Assembly: GCA_964498075.1 (NCBI GenBank) | Contig: CAZCGA010000260.1 | Coordinates: 1-5,170, forward strand | DNA from: CAZCGA01 sp964498075 | GTDB taxonomy: Bacteria > Desulfobacterota > Binatia > HRBIN30 | DNA length: 5,170 nt | Direction: 5' to 3' | Part shown: piece after piece, positions 1-5,170 of the stretch | Numbering within the stretch: the stretch's first letter is position 1 | Layout of the letters: every line of letters starts with the position of its first letter | Notes under the pieces: model-generated | What the model was told of the DNA's origin: nothing | Seen by the model: the letters and a program-made list of their open reading frames with translations, nothing else | Database searches by the model: none | Made by a program: the position numbers and the translations under genes

Positions 1-354
1 TCAGAAGCGGAACTCAGCCGCGCCCGCGCCGCCGTGGGACAAGCCGGGCTGGCCTTCACCGTGCTCAATGACCAAATGGAAACCATCACCGGGCAAGTCG
101 CTCTCAGCCCCATGCACCTCGCCAAAGGCCTGGAGTTCCGCGCCGTGGTGGTGATGGCCTGTGATGATGAGATTGTTCCCCTGCAAGCGCGCATCGAAAC
201 CGTCAGCGACGACAGCGACCTCGAGGAGGTCTACAACACCGAACGCCACTTGCTCTACGTCGCCTGCACCCGCGCCCGCGACCATCTCCTCGTCACCAGC
301 GTGAAACCGGCTTCGGAATTTCTGGACGACCTGCGAGCGAAGTTGGATGCGTAA
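1..354 (+). CDS. UvrD/Rep-type SF1A DNA helicase, C-terminal fragment (5' end outside window)
   Basis: The frame is open from base 1 to the TAA at 352-354, giving 117 visible codons of the C-terminal RecA-like domain (2A/2B side) of an ATP-dependent 3'-5' DNA helicase. Helicase motif V is seen as HLAKGLEFRAVVV at about residues 39-51. Motif VI is seen as ERHLLYVACTRAR at about residues 81-93; its arginines contact ATP in SF1 enzymes. The stretch between them (MACDDEIVP, then an acidic segment before YNTER) is typical of the single-domain UvrD-like helicases often annotated as 'UvrD-helicase domain-containing' or '3'-5' exonuclease'. The fragment ends shortly after motif VI (ASEFLDDL), the usual end of this family, so the C-terminus looks natural. 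Walker A and DEXQ motifs would lie upstream. Whether the gene is intact cannot be seen. An internal piece of the same type of protein occurs downstream at 809-1225. Confidence 0.9.
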   Translation, partial: SEAELSRARAAVGQAGLAFTVLNDQMETITGQVALSPMHLAKGLEFRAVVVMACDDEIVPLQARIETVSDDSDLEEVYNTERHLLYVACTRARDHLLVTSVKPASEFLDDLRAKLDA

Positions 355-663
355 GTCATCAAGTTATGATGGCCCAGGTCCATGCCCTGAGCAACAATTA
401 GACGCTATCGGAACTAGGCAGAAGCCATTCTCTTTTGCCACGAATTGCACTAATTTCACGAAGATATCAGCACAATTCGTGTTCATTCGCGCGAAGCGAT
501 TCGTGGCTCATCATCTTATTTCCGAAGGAGTCTACTGCTCAATCCAATGCCCTCCTCTAACTCGGTGTAGGGTCTGAATGACGTCATTGAAAACCCCAGC
601 CTCCATATCGCCCCCAACAAGGCTTGCCCACACCACTGATGTTTTGTTAGGATAGCCAGCAGC
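355..663. other. Gene-poor spacer containing a palindromic repeat
   Basis: No convincing gene lies between the helicase stop and the restriction-gene stub. Open frames on either strand here are short and show no recognisable protein motif. The only clear structure is the palindromic repeat at 437-507. Base composition is more AT-rich than in the flanking coding DNA. I see no recognisable promoter or rho-independent terminator. Confidence 0.6.
437..507. repeat. Imperfect palindromic intergenic repeat (ATTCGTGGC type)
   Basis: The outer arms GCCACGAAT (437-445) and ATTCGTGGC (499-507) are exact 9-bp inverted repeats. A second, nested exact pair is CACGAATTG (439-447) with CAATTCGTG (473-481). 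The motif TTCACGAA (455-462) and related TTCGTG copies lie inside. The element could fold into alternative cruciform or hairpin forms. It resembles the dispersed 'CACGAATT...AATTCGTG' repeats that I recall being scattered between genes in some environmental bacteria; that recollection is not checked. It carries no coding sequence and may be a REP or MITE-like element or a relic. Confidence 0.6.
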
Positions 664-819
664 ATGAGCGATCTCTTCTTCGAAAAACCCGTCCTGAATT
701 CTCCGTATGCCTACCCGACGCGGCATTGGGAGTTGGATACGGATGGGCAGCCGACGCAACAGATTATCGAAAAGCGCCGCCGCGCCGATTTTATTACCCC
801 CATCCCCAAGCCTCGCAAA
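664..819 (+). pseudogene. N-terminal stub of a type III restriction enzyme (Res subunit) family protein
   Basis: Starting at ATG 664, about 52 codons match from memory the conserved N-terminus of large DEAD/DEAH-box type III restriction proteins. The sequence begins MSDLFFEKPVLNSPYAYP, continues with RHWELDTDGQPTQQIIE, and then RRRADFITPIPKPRK. Intact members run to roughly 1000 residues with Walker A and DEAH motifs, none of which follow here. After about position 819 the same frame stays open by chance to 1263 but becomes arginine-rich and unlike any protein, while frame 2 becomes helicase-like. The gene is therefore truncated after its first 5% or so. The upstream AGGA is about 12 nt from the ATG, a poor ribosome site. 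It is probably a non-functional remnant. Confidence 0.65.
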
Positions 820-1267
820 TGCAAGGACCAATCGGCTCATCAGCAACACACCGTATCTCGCCGAACGGCTGGAAGTGCACGACCTGAACAGCATCGGCAC
901 ACGCCTCTACGGACGGCACTTTGGCAAATCCCGCCTTGCCAGCCGCGAAACCATCGCCGCGATCATCGCCGAAGCCGCCGCCGGGCAAAAGTTCAGCCCC
1001 AACTTTTTGCTCAGCGAGTGGGACGAACTGGTGGACGCCTGGCAGTTGGACAGTTGGGAAGCGTATCGGGACGTGCAGCGTTTGGGCCGCAAAACGCGCC
1101 TCTCCGAAGCCCAACGCGCCGCCGCGTGGTCGGTCTTCTCCGCGGTACGCGCCCGCCTGGCCGCCGACGGGCTGATCACGCTCTCAGGGATGTTCAGCCA
1201 ACTCGCCGCCCGCTTCGCCGAAGGCCGATCCATTCCACGGTTTCGAGCGTCTTGCGATTGTGAGTAA
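809..1267 (+). pseudogene. Internal fragment of a UvrD-like SF1 helicase (motif Ia-II region), fused out of frame to a restriction-gene stub
   Basis: From codon 809-811 in frame 2, the translation (SLANARTNRLISNTPYLAER, then LEVHDLNSIGTRLYGRHFG) matches the segment that follows motif Ia in UvrD-like helicases. It continues with FLLSEWDELVDAWQLDSWEA, YRDVQRLGRKTRLSEAQRAA and the LITLSGMFSQLAARFAE segment that normally leads straight into the DEXQ (VDEAQD) motif. Homology stops near 1225; about 13 unrelated codons precede TAA 1265-1267. Walker A, DEXQ, and motifs III to VI are absent, so the product cannot be a helicase. It appears to be the same subfamily as the C-terminal piece at 1-354, yet lies downstream of it, so gene order is scrambled. 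An ATG at 707 gives a longer frame, but its first part is the restriction stub read out of frame. The subfamily match is from memory, not a search. Confidence 0.7.
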
Positions 1268-1319
1268 GCGCCGAGGCTTCCGCTTTCATGTTGCTCGGCC
1301 TCCCGTTTGAGATAGGGTG

Positions 1320-2153
1320 TCAGCTAACCGAGCGGCGGTAGAGGCGGACAGCAAGAGGGGCAGAGATCGCAATGATCACGGCCGACCAGATGAGCGCGAG
1401 GACGACCTGCCCGACGACGGTCTGGCCCGCTGGCAGAGCGCCTTCGCCGAGGATCAGGCCCCGCAACGCGTTCGTGACGACGGTCACGGGCTGATTTTCG
1501 GTAAACACCCGCAGCCACGACGGCATCGTCTCGGTGGGGACGAACACGGAGCTGGCGAACGCCAGTGGGAAGATCACCAGATACACTGCCGACTGGATAG
1601 ACTCGGTGGTTCGCACCAGTAGCCCCAACATCGCCATGACCCACGACCAGGCGTGGCCGAAGGCAAGGGCGACCGCCAGCGCGCCGAGCAAGCCGGCCAG
1701 GCTCGTCTGCGGACGAAAACCGATGACGAACCCGACGGCCACGAGCAACGCCAGGATGAAGGCCGAGCGGATCAGGTCCGAAAACGTACGGCCGGCCAGA
1801 ACCGCCGAGCGCGCCATCGGCAACGACCGGAACCGGTCGATGACCCCCTTCAAGAGGTCCTCGCTCAGGCCGATCGCCGTCTGCCCACCACTGAAGAGGG
1901 CGAACTGGGCCAGCAGGCCGGGCACGAGCCAGTTCACGTAGCTGCCGGCCGCAGCCGGTGGGAGCGCCAGCACGATCGCCCCGCCGAAGACGTAATTGAA
2001 CAGCAGCATGAACACTACCGGCTGGATAGTCGAGAACAACAACAGTTGGGGCAGCCGGACAACACGGATCAGGTTGCGCCGGGTGATGACGGCGATGTCG
2101 GAGACGGTTCGCCCCAGCGAGTTCTGTCGGGAAACGTTCGTGGTGATGGCCAT
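1320..2153 (-). CDS. drrB: DrrB-type ABC-2 transporter permease
   Basis: This is a 277-residue polytopic inner-membrane protein, the usual size for DrrB-like permeases of drug-export ABC transporters. Hydrophobic segments lie at about 36-56, 75-95 (weaker), 125-146, 152-179, 186-206 and 248-270, consistent with six membrane helices. The cytoplasmic loop DRFRSLPMARSAVLAGRT (about 106-123) is the hallmark ABC-2 segment coupling to the ATPase. The stretch VFVPTETMPSWLRVFTENQP before the last helix is also characteristic of the family. Start ATG 2153-2151 has GGAAGGG (2167-2161) 7 nt upstream and leaves a 4-nt gap after the ATPase stop. A longer in-frame start at 2192 would overlap the ATPase by 35 bp and adds a basic, non-family extension. 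It should pair with the upstream ATPase as a DrrA2B2-like exporter. The substrate is unknown; the symbol marks family resemblance only. Confidence 0.9.
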   Translation of the reverse strand: MAITTNVSRQNSLGRTVSDIAVITRRNLIRVVRLPQLLLFSTIQPVVFMLLFNYVFGGAIVLALPPAAAGSYVNWLVPGLLAQFALFSGGQTAIGLSEDLLKGVIDRFRSLPMARSAVLAGRTFSDLIRSAFILALLVAVGFVIGFRPQTSLAGLLGALAVALAFGHAWSWVMAMLGLLVRTTESIQSAVYLVIFPLAFASSVFVPTETMPSWLRVFTENQPVTVVTNALRGLILGEGALPAGQTVVGQVVLALIWSAVIIAISAPLAVRLYRRSVS

Positions 2154-2157
2154 CAAG

Positions 2158-3165
2158 CTACCCTTCCATTTCCGCGCCGGCCGCGCGCACATGCACCGGT
2201 GGAGCTGCCTGACCGTTCCCGGAGGTTGCGACGTGTCCGGTCAGCGCCAGGAACACGTCGTCGAGGGTGGGCTTGTGCAGCGCCGCGTCCTCGGGCGTGA
2301 CGCCGGCGGCGTCCAATCGGCGCAGCGCCTCCATCAGCGTCCTCGAACCGTCCGAAGCCGGTAGGGAAACCTTTCGCCGCTGCTCGTCGTAGGTTGGCTG
2401 CCCGATAGCGACGCCGCGCAGCGCCCCCAGAGCCCGGGTCCGGTCCTCTTCTGACACGCTCATCTCGACCACCGAGCCGCCGACCCAATCCTTCAGCTCC
2501 TCGCCGCTGCCCTCGCTAATCAGCCGGCCATGGTCAATGACGGCAATGCGGTCGGCCAGGCGGTCGGCCTCGTCTAGGTACTGGGTCGTGAGCAGGACGG
2601 TCGTCCCAGTGTCCACCAACTCTTCGATCAGCCCCCACAAATCCATCCGGCTGGCCGGGTCGAGGCCGGCGGTGGGCTCGTCGAGGAAGAGCAGTTGTGG
2701 CCGACCGACGAGGGACGCGGCGAGATCGAGCCGGCGGCGCATCCCGCCCGAATAGGTCTTCACCGGCCGGTCCGCGGCGTCCACCAGGCGGATGCGCTTC
2801 AGCACGTCCCCAGTGCGCCGCCGCGCCTCGCCGGGCGACAACCCGTACAGCCGGCCGACCATCTCGACGTTCTCCCGGCCGGTGAGGAAGTCGTCGACTG
2901 CGGCGTACTGGCCCGCCAGCCCGATCCGGGCGCGCACTTCGACCGGGTGCTGGCGCACGTCGAAACCGGCGACCAACGCCGTGCCACCATCGGGCGGGAG
3001 TAGCGTAGACAGCACACGGATGAGCGTCGTCTTGCCGGCACCATTCGGCCCCAGCAGGCCATAGATGATGCCCGGCTCGACGGCCAGACTGATCCCGTCA
3101 AGCGCGCGCACATTGCGCGCGAACACTTTGACGACGCCCTCGACTTGAATGATGGCTTTATCCAT
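2158..3165 (-). CDS. drrA: DrrA-type ABC transporter ATP-binding protein
   Basis: This is a 335-residue soluble ATPase that powers export through the adjacent permease. Walker A GPNGAGKT lies at 39-46, the Q-loop glutamine is in GLAGQYAAV (Q86), the signature YSGGMRRR is at 138-145, and Walker B with catalytic glutamate is LLFLDEP (158-164), followed by the D-loop AGLD. At the switch position, where most ABC ATPases have histidine, the sequence is TTQYLDEAD (Q195), a substitution I associate with the DrrA branch. A C-terminal regulatory domain ends in KPTLDDVFLALTGH (298-311), the LDE(D)VFL motif typical of daunorubicin-resistance ATPases. The chosen start ATG 3165-3163 has AGGGA (3177-3173) 7 nt upstream and overlaps the monooxygenase stop by 8 bp, suggesting coupling. 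The frame is open far upstream (to 3606), but that is shadow of the overlapping gene. Drug specificity is not deducible. Confidence 0.93.
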   Translation of the reverse strand: MDKAIIQVEGVVKVFARNVRALDGISLAVEPGIIYGLLGPNGAGKTTLIRVLSTLLPPDGGTALVAGFDVRQHPVEVRARIGLAGQYAAVDDFLTGRENVEMVGRLYGLSPGEARRRTGDVLKRIRLVDAADRPVKTYSGGMRRRLDLAASLVGRPQLLFLDEPTAGLDPASRMDLWGLIEELVDTGTTVLLTTQYLDEADRLADRIAVIDHGRLISEGSGEELKDWVGGSVVEMSVSEEDRTRALGALRGVAIGQPTYDEQRRKVSLPASDGSRTLMEALRRLDAAGVTPEDAALHKPTLDDVFLALTGHVATSGNGQAAPPVHVRAAGAEMEG

Positions 3166-4276
3166 GAATGTATCCCTGTCTTCCTTCATAAATCGGGCGG
3201 GCTGCCCTGGCTCGGACGGCGATTTGCTTGACGATGTGCCTGGCGTCGGGGCCGGCCCCGGCGACCAGGCCGGAGAGCAGCGAGGATTGGAAGGGCAGCC
3301 CCGCGAAGTACAGGCCCGGCTCCGCTTGGACCACGCCGCGGTGGTGGACAGGCTCACCGTTGGCGTCGAAGACCGGCAACGTGATCCAGCGGTAGTCACG
3401 AACGAAGCCGGTGGACCACACGACGTTGGCGACGTCGAGGACCCGCCCGTCTTCGAGCACGGGCCGCCCGTTGCCCACACCCGCCACGCGCGGCACGCGC
3501 TGAACACCGACCTGCAAGAGATCTTCGGGTCGCACCCCAACCACCGGGTGCCCCCCGGTGAATCCCCTTGCCTTACGGGCCAGCCACCGGCCGGGCGGCG
3601 TGTCAACGGTGAGCTGCTTCATCAGGGCATGAAAGACGATGACCCCAAGTTGATAGCCAAAGCCGTCGGAGGCGCCAGGGATGAAACCGGTGTCGCGGCC
3701 GGCGAGCCAGACACGGTATCGTGGCGCGAGGTCCAGCGCAATCTCGACCCCTGAGTTGCCCGCCCCGACGACGAGCACGGTGCCATCACGCAGTTGGCCG
3801 GCGTTGCGATAGGCGACAGAGTGCAGTTGGGGGATGGCGGGGTCGAGCTGGCTGGCGAACGCGGGCATACGTGGGGTGGCATACGCCCCGGTCGCCACGA
3901 CCACGTGATTGGCCTTCAGCCGCCGTGCACCGGCGGCGATCAGATAGCGGTCGCCGTCGCGCGCCAGTTCGTCCACCCGCACCCCGAGCTGCACGGGGAG
4001 CTCGAAGCGAGCTGCGTAAGCCTCCAGATAGTCGGCCAGGGCGTCCTTTGTAGGCGCTAACTTCCCCTGCGCGGGGAATGGCATCCCCGGCAGGCGGTTG
4101 AAGCTCGACGGAGTGAACAGCCTCAGGGAGTCCCAGCGTTTGCGCCAGCTATCGCCGGCGCGGTCGTGAGCGTCCAGGATCACAAAATCGCGTCCTTGCC
4201 TGGCCAGGTAGTAGCCGGCGGCCAGGCCAGCCTGTCCACCGCCGATCACCACCGTGTCGATTCGCTCGGTGTTCAA
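3158..4276 (-). CDS. FAD/NAD(P)-dependent flavoprotein monooxygenase (CzcO/FMO-like)
   Basis: This is a 372-residue cytosolic flavoprotein likely to oxidise a small molecule using NAD(P)H and O2. The N-terminal Rossmann fold carries the FAD motif GGGQAG (12-17, GxGxxG) followed by an acidic strand end (VILDAHD). RAGDSWRKRWDSLRLFTP (39-56) is the conserved block seen in CzcO-like oxidoreductases. VVVATGAY (125-132) and VVWSTGF (285-291) are ATG-type motifs. The second Rossmann motif VVGAGNSGVEIA (169-180) binds NAD(P)H. QLHSVAYRN (150-158) resembles the HS-x-x-Y end of the FMO fingerprint. The frame is open to 4438, but no RBS supports those starts. TTG 4276-4274 has AGGAG 7 nt upstream and begins immediately before the FAD fold, so I chose it. 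It is the first gene of an operon with the DrrAB exporter and faces a TetR regulator. A role in drug modification is inference; related proteins are often just called 'NAD(P)-binding domain-containing'. Confidence 0.88.
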   Translation of the reverse strand: MNTERIDTVVIGGGQAGLAAGYYLARQGRDFVILDAHDRAGDSWRKRWDSLRLFTPSSFNRLPGMPFPAQGKLAPTKDALADYLEAYAARFELPVQLGVRVDELARDGDRYLIAAGARRLKANHVVVATGAYATPRMPAFASQLDPAIPQLHSVAYRNAGQLRDGTVLVVGAGNSGVEIALDLAPRYRVWLAGRDTGFIPGASDGFGYQLGVIVFHALMKQLTVDTPPGRWLARKARGFTGGHPVVGVRPEDLLQVGVQRVPRVAGVGNGRPVLEDGRVLDVANVVWSTGFVRDYRWITLPVFDANGEPVHHRGVVQAEPGLYFAGLPFQSSLLSGLVAGAGPDARHIVKQIAVRARAARPIYEGRQGYIHG

Positions 4277-4283
4277 CTCCAAT

Positions 4284-4288
4284 CTCCT
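4284..4288 (-). promoter_or_regulatory. Ribosome binding site deciding a TTG start
   Basis: AGGAG on the minus strand lies 7 nt upstream of TTG 4276-4274, within AAAGGAGA. Another TTG at 4282 would sit directly on this site and is too close. No comparable Shine-Dalgarno precedes the ATG codons further upstream. Confidence 0.7.
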
Positions 4289-4295
4289 TTCAATC

Positions 4296-4342
4296 TGGGA
4301 GTGACGTGATGCTTCCTTCGAGTTCGCCCAGTACCACTCCCA
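4296..4342 (-). promoter_or_regulatory. 8-bp inverted repeat in the operon leader
   Basis: TGGGAGTG (4296-4303) and CACTCCCA (4335-4342) are exact reverse complements separated by 31 nt. In a leftward transcript the stem would end about 7 nt before the monooxygenase RBS. It could be a leader hairpin or two distant half-sites. With this spacing and length, chance is a real alternative. Confidence 0.3.
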
Positions 4343-4360
4343 TTTGCCATGAGACTGTCG

Positions 4361-4366
4361 TATAAT
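4361..4366 (+). promoter_or_regulatory. -10 box (TATAAT) of the tetR promoter
   Basis: This is a perfect sigma-70-type TATAAT hexamer that would start transcription near 4373, about 44 nt before the first candidate ATG and 113 nt before the preferred GTG of tetR. No good -35 element is seen at 17-nt spacing, which fits a regulated or weak promoter. The overlapping opposite-strand hexamer TATTAT (4367-4362) could serve the divergent operon. Confidence 0.55.
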
Positions 4367-4387
4367 AAGCAACAGTATGCTGCTTAT
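4365..4387. promoter_or_regulatory. Putative TetR-family operator (23-bp imperfect palindrome)
   Basis: The outer arms ATAAGCA (4365-4371) and TGCTTAT (4381-4387) match exactly. Two further inner pairs bring the total to 9 of 11 matching positions around the central T at 4376. The site overlaps the end of the TATAAT box and the expected tetR start point, and it lies between the divergent regulator and the operon. Length, symmetry and location fit a dimeric TetR-type repressor blocking both directions. The binding assignment is inferred. Confidence 0.65.
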
Positions 4388-4472
4388 CCTGTCCGATGTT
4401 GCACTAGGAGAATAGCATGGTGTCGAATCCGTCGTCAACCATCAAAGAGAAGCGGGGTGTTGAGTATGCGAC

Positions 4473-4478
4473 AGGAGG
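4473..4478 (+). promoter_or_regulatory. Strong ribosome binding site favouring the GTG start of tetR
   Basis: AGGAGG, extended to AGGAGGTGA, lies 7 nt upstream of GTG 4486-4488. This is an essentially perfect Shine-Dalgarno. The earlier in-frame ATG at 4417 has a shorter AGGAG (4406-4410) 6 nt upstream, so two initiation sites are possible. Confidence 0.65.
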
Positions 4479-4485
4479 TGAGAAA

Positions 4486-5115
4486 GTGACGCAGAAGGCG
4501 GAAGATCTACGCGTGCGTCGTACCCGCAAGCTGCTCCAAAAGGCGCTGATTGAACTCACAATCGAGAAGGGATTTGCGAATGTCACCGTGCGAGACATCA
4601 CCGAGCGGGCCATGGTCAACCGCTCGACGTTTTACCGCCATTATGTGGACAAGTATGACCTGCTGAACCAGTATTTAGAAGAGCTTTCTGAGCTGATCGA
4701 TTCCCAAGAAGGAGATGCCTCCGTGGTGGACAAGCTGGATCAACCGCCAGCCGGTCTGGTCCGCATTCTCAAGCATGTGCAGATGAATGCTGATTTCTAT
4801 CGCGTGCTGCTTGGCAAGAAGGGGGATCCGGCTCTTTGCGCACAAAGCTTCCGTCGATTTATCGAAAGAGGATTCCGTAGCATGCTGTCCAATGACACAG
4901 CGCAGGCAGATCCCAGTCGCCCTCCAATTGGTCTGAGCGCGAGCTACGTACTGCACGCTGGAATCGGCGCGATTGTGTGGTGGTTGGAAAATGATCAGTC
5001 GTTTACACCTGAACAGGTTGCGGTTTGGCTCCACCAGCTCAGTATGGCAGACATGGGGGTAGCGCTCGGAAGTGGAGAAAAACGGAGCACAAGCCTTCTG
5101 TTGACTAACCTATAG
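4486..5115 (+). CDS. TetR/AcrR-family transcriptional regulator
   Basis: This is a 209-residue DNA-binding repressor (232 if ATG 4417 is used). The N-terminal TetR domain covers about residues 8-60: RVRRTRKLLQKALIELTIEK is helix 1, and VTVRDITERAMVNRSTFYRH (33-52) is the helix-turn-helix with the family's STFYRHY recognition helix. KYDLL follows, as in most members. The C-terminal ligand and dimer domain (FYRVLLGKKGDPALCAQSF; HAGIGAIVWWLEN) resembles the 'TetR C-terminal domain 8' type, giving no clue to ligand. The GTG 4486 start is preferred for its near-perfect RBS and because it gives a normal N-terminus; the 23 extra residues from 4417 are low-complexity. The gene is divergent from the monooxygenase-DrrAB operon, with a palindrome between them, so it probably represses itself and the operon. 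GC is about 55-58% in sampled lines, against about 73% in one sampled line of the monooxygenase gene. Confidence 0.9.
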   Translation: MTQKAEDLRVRRTRKLLQKALIELTIEKGFANVTVRDITERAMVNRSTFYRHYVDKYDLLNQYLEELSELIDSQEGDASVVDKLDQPPAGLVRILKHVQMNADFYRVLLGKKGDPALCAQSFRRFIERGFRSMLSNDTAQADPSRPPIGLSASYVLHAGIGAIVWWLENDQSFTPEQVAVWLHQLSMADMGVALGSGEKRSTSLLLTNL

Positions 5116-5170
5116 GCAGGTCTTTCGCTTAAATTCTGAGCGGTTTGCGAGAATTGTCGGCGAGACGCTG

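Noticed and set aside
1..285. Minus-strand frame across the helicase C-terminus
   Set aside because: It is antisense to clear helicase motifs V and VI; its translation is Gly/Ala/His-rich with no recognisable domain.
577..588. Perfect 12-bp palindrome AATGACGTCATT
   Set aside because: About one such palindrome is expected by chance in a window of this size, and it has no promoter next to it.
532..900. Minus-strand frame of about 122 codons
   Set aside because: It overlaps the restriction stub and the helicase fragment on the other strand. Its tail (532-660, e.g. GDMEAGVFNDVIQTLHR) looks mildly protein-like, but I recognise no family and it has no support as a gene.
1270..1299. GCCGAG...CTCGGC inverted repeat between the convergent genes, as a terminator
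   Set aside because: The stem is only 6 bp with an 18-nt loop and no T-run follows on either strand.
1231..1311. Frame 3 reading GFERLAIVSKRRGFRFHVAR after the helicase homology ends
   Set aside because: It looks faintly protein-like and could be a third gene scrap, but it is too short and I could not place it in any family.
1317..2364. Plus-strand frames opposite the permease and the ATPase end
   Set aside because: Translations are Arg/Asp/Gln-rich shadows of high-GC codons, antisense to the clear ABC-2 permease.
3166..3606. Upstream extension of the ATPase frame to ATG 3606
   Set aside because: The extension overlaps the monooxygenase in another frame and is Ser/Pro/Arg-rich; family-normal length starts at 3165 with an RBS.
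4277..4438. Upstream extension of the monooxygenase to ATG 4438
   Set aside because: It would run through the promoter and operator region and past the tetR ATG. The residues are not conserved-looking, and TTG 4276 has the only good RBS.
5116..5170. Possible terminator or next gene after tetR
   Set aside because: Only an 8-bp CCTATAGG palindrome at the stop codon is seen; there is no GC-rich hairpin with T-run and no start with RBS in the last 55 bases.
1..5170. CRISPR array, tRNA or rRNA, or insertion sequence
   Set aside because: No regularly spaced direct repeats, no cloverleaf-like or rRNA-conserved stretch, and no transposase motif or terminal inverted repeats were found.

Overview
The window is a GC-rich bacterial segment with two unlike halves. 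The left part (1 to about 1267) looks like decayed defence or DNA-processing material. The right part (about 1320 to 5115) is an intact drug-resistance-type module. No ribosomal or other phylogenetic marker is present. The lineage is a weak guess at Chloroflexota or another GC-rich soil or sediment bacterium, based on the helicase and type III restriction families, the DrrAB transporter style and an 'ATTCGTGGC' intergenic palindrome. That guess is inference only.

Left part. Positions 1-354 (+) are the last 117 codons of a UvrD/Rep-type SF1A helicase, with motifs V and VI intact; its 5' part lies outside the window. A gene-poor stretch follows and holds a roughly 71-bp imperfect palindromic repeat (437-507). 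Next, 664-819 (+) encodes only the N-terminus of a type III restriction enzyme (Res subunit) family protein. At about 809-820 the sequence switches frame into an internal piece of a UvrD-like helicase (809 to about 1225). That piece covers the region between motifs Ia and II and apparently belongs to the same family as the C-terminus at 1-354. The helicase pieces are therefore out of order (C-terminal piece first, internal piece second), with a restriction-gene stub between them. This is the mark of a rearranged, degraded region.

Right part. A leftward operon reads FAD/NAD(P)-dependent flavoprotein monooxygenase (4276-3158), then DrrA-type ABC ATPase (3165-2158), then DrrB-type ABC-2 permease (2153-1320). 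The first junction overlaps by 8 bp and the second gap is 4 bp, so translation is probably coupled. A TetR/AcrR-type repressor (4486-5115) is divergently transcribed. The intergenic region carries a TATAAT -10 box for tetR, an opposite-strand TATTAT overlapping it, and a 23-bp imperfect palindrome (4365-4387) that fits a TetR-family operator.

Working model (inference): the repressor senses a small, probably hydrophobic or toxic compound. On release it allows expression of an oxidising enzyme plus an exporter, so that the compound is modified and pumped out. The substrate cannot be read from the sequence. tetR has visibly lower GC than the operon it faces.
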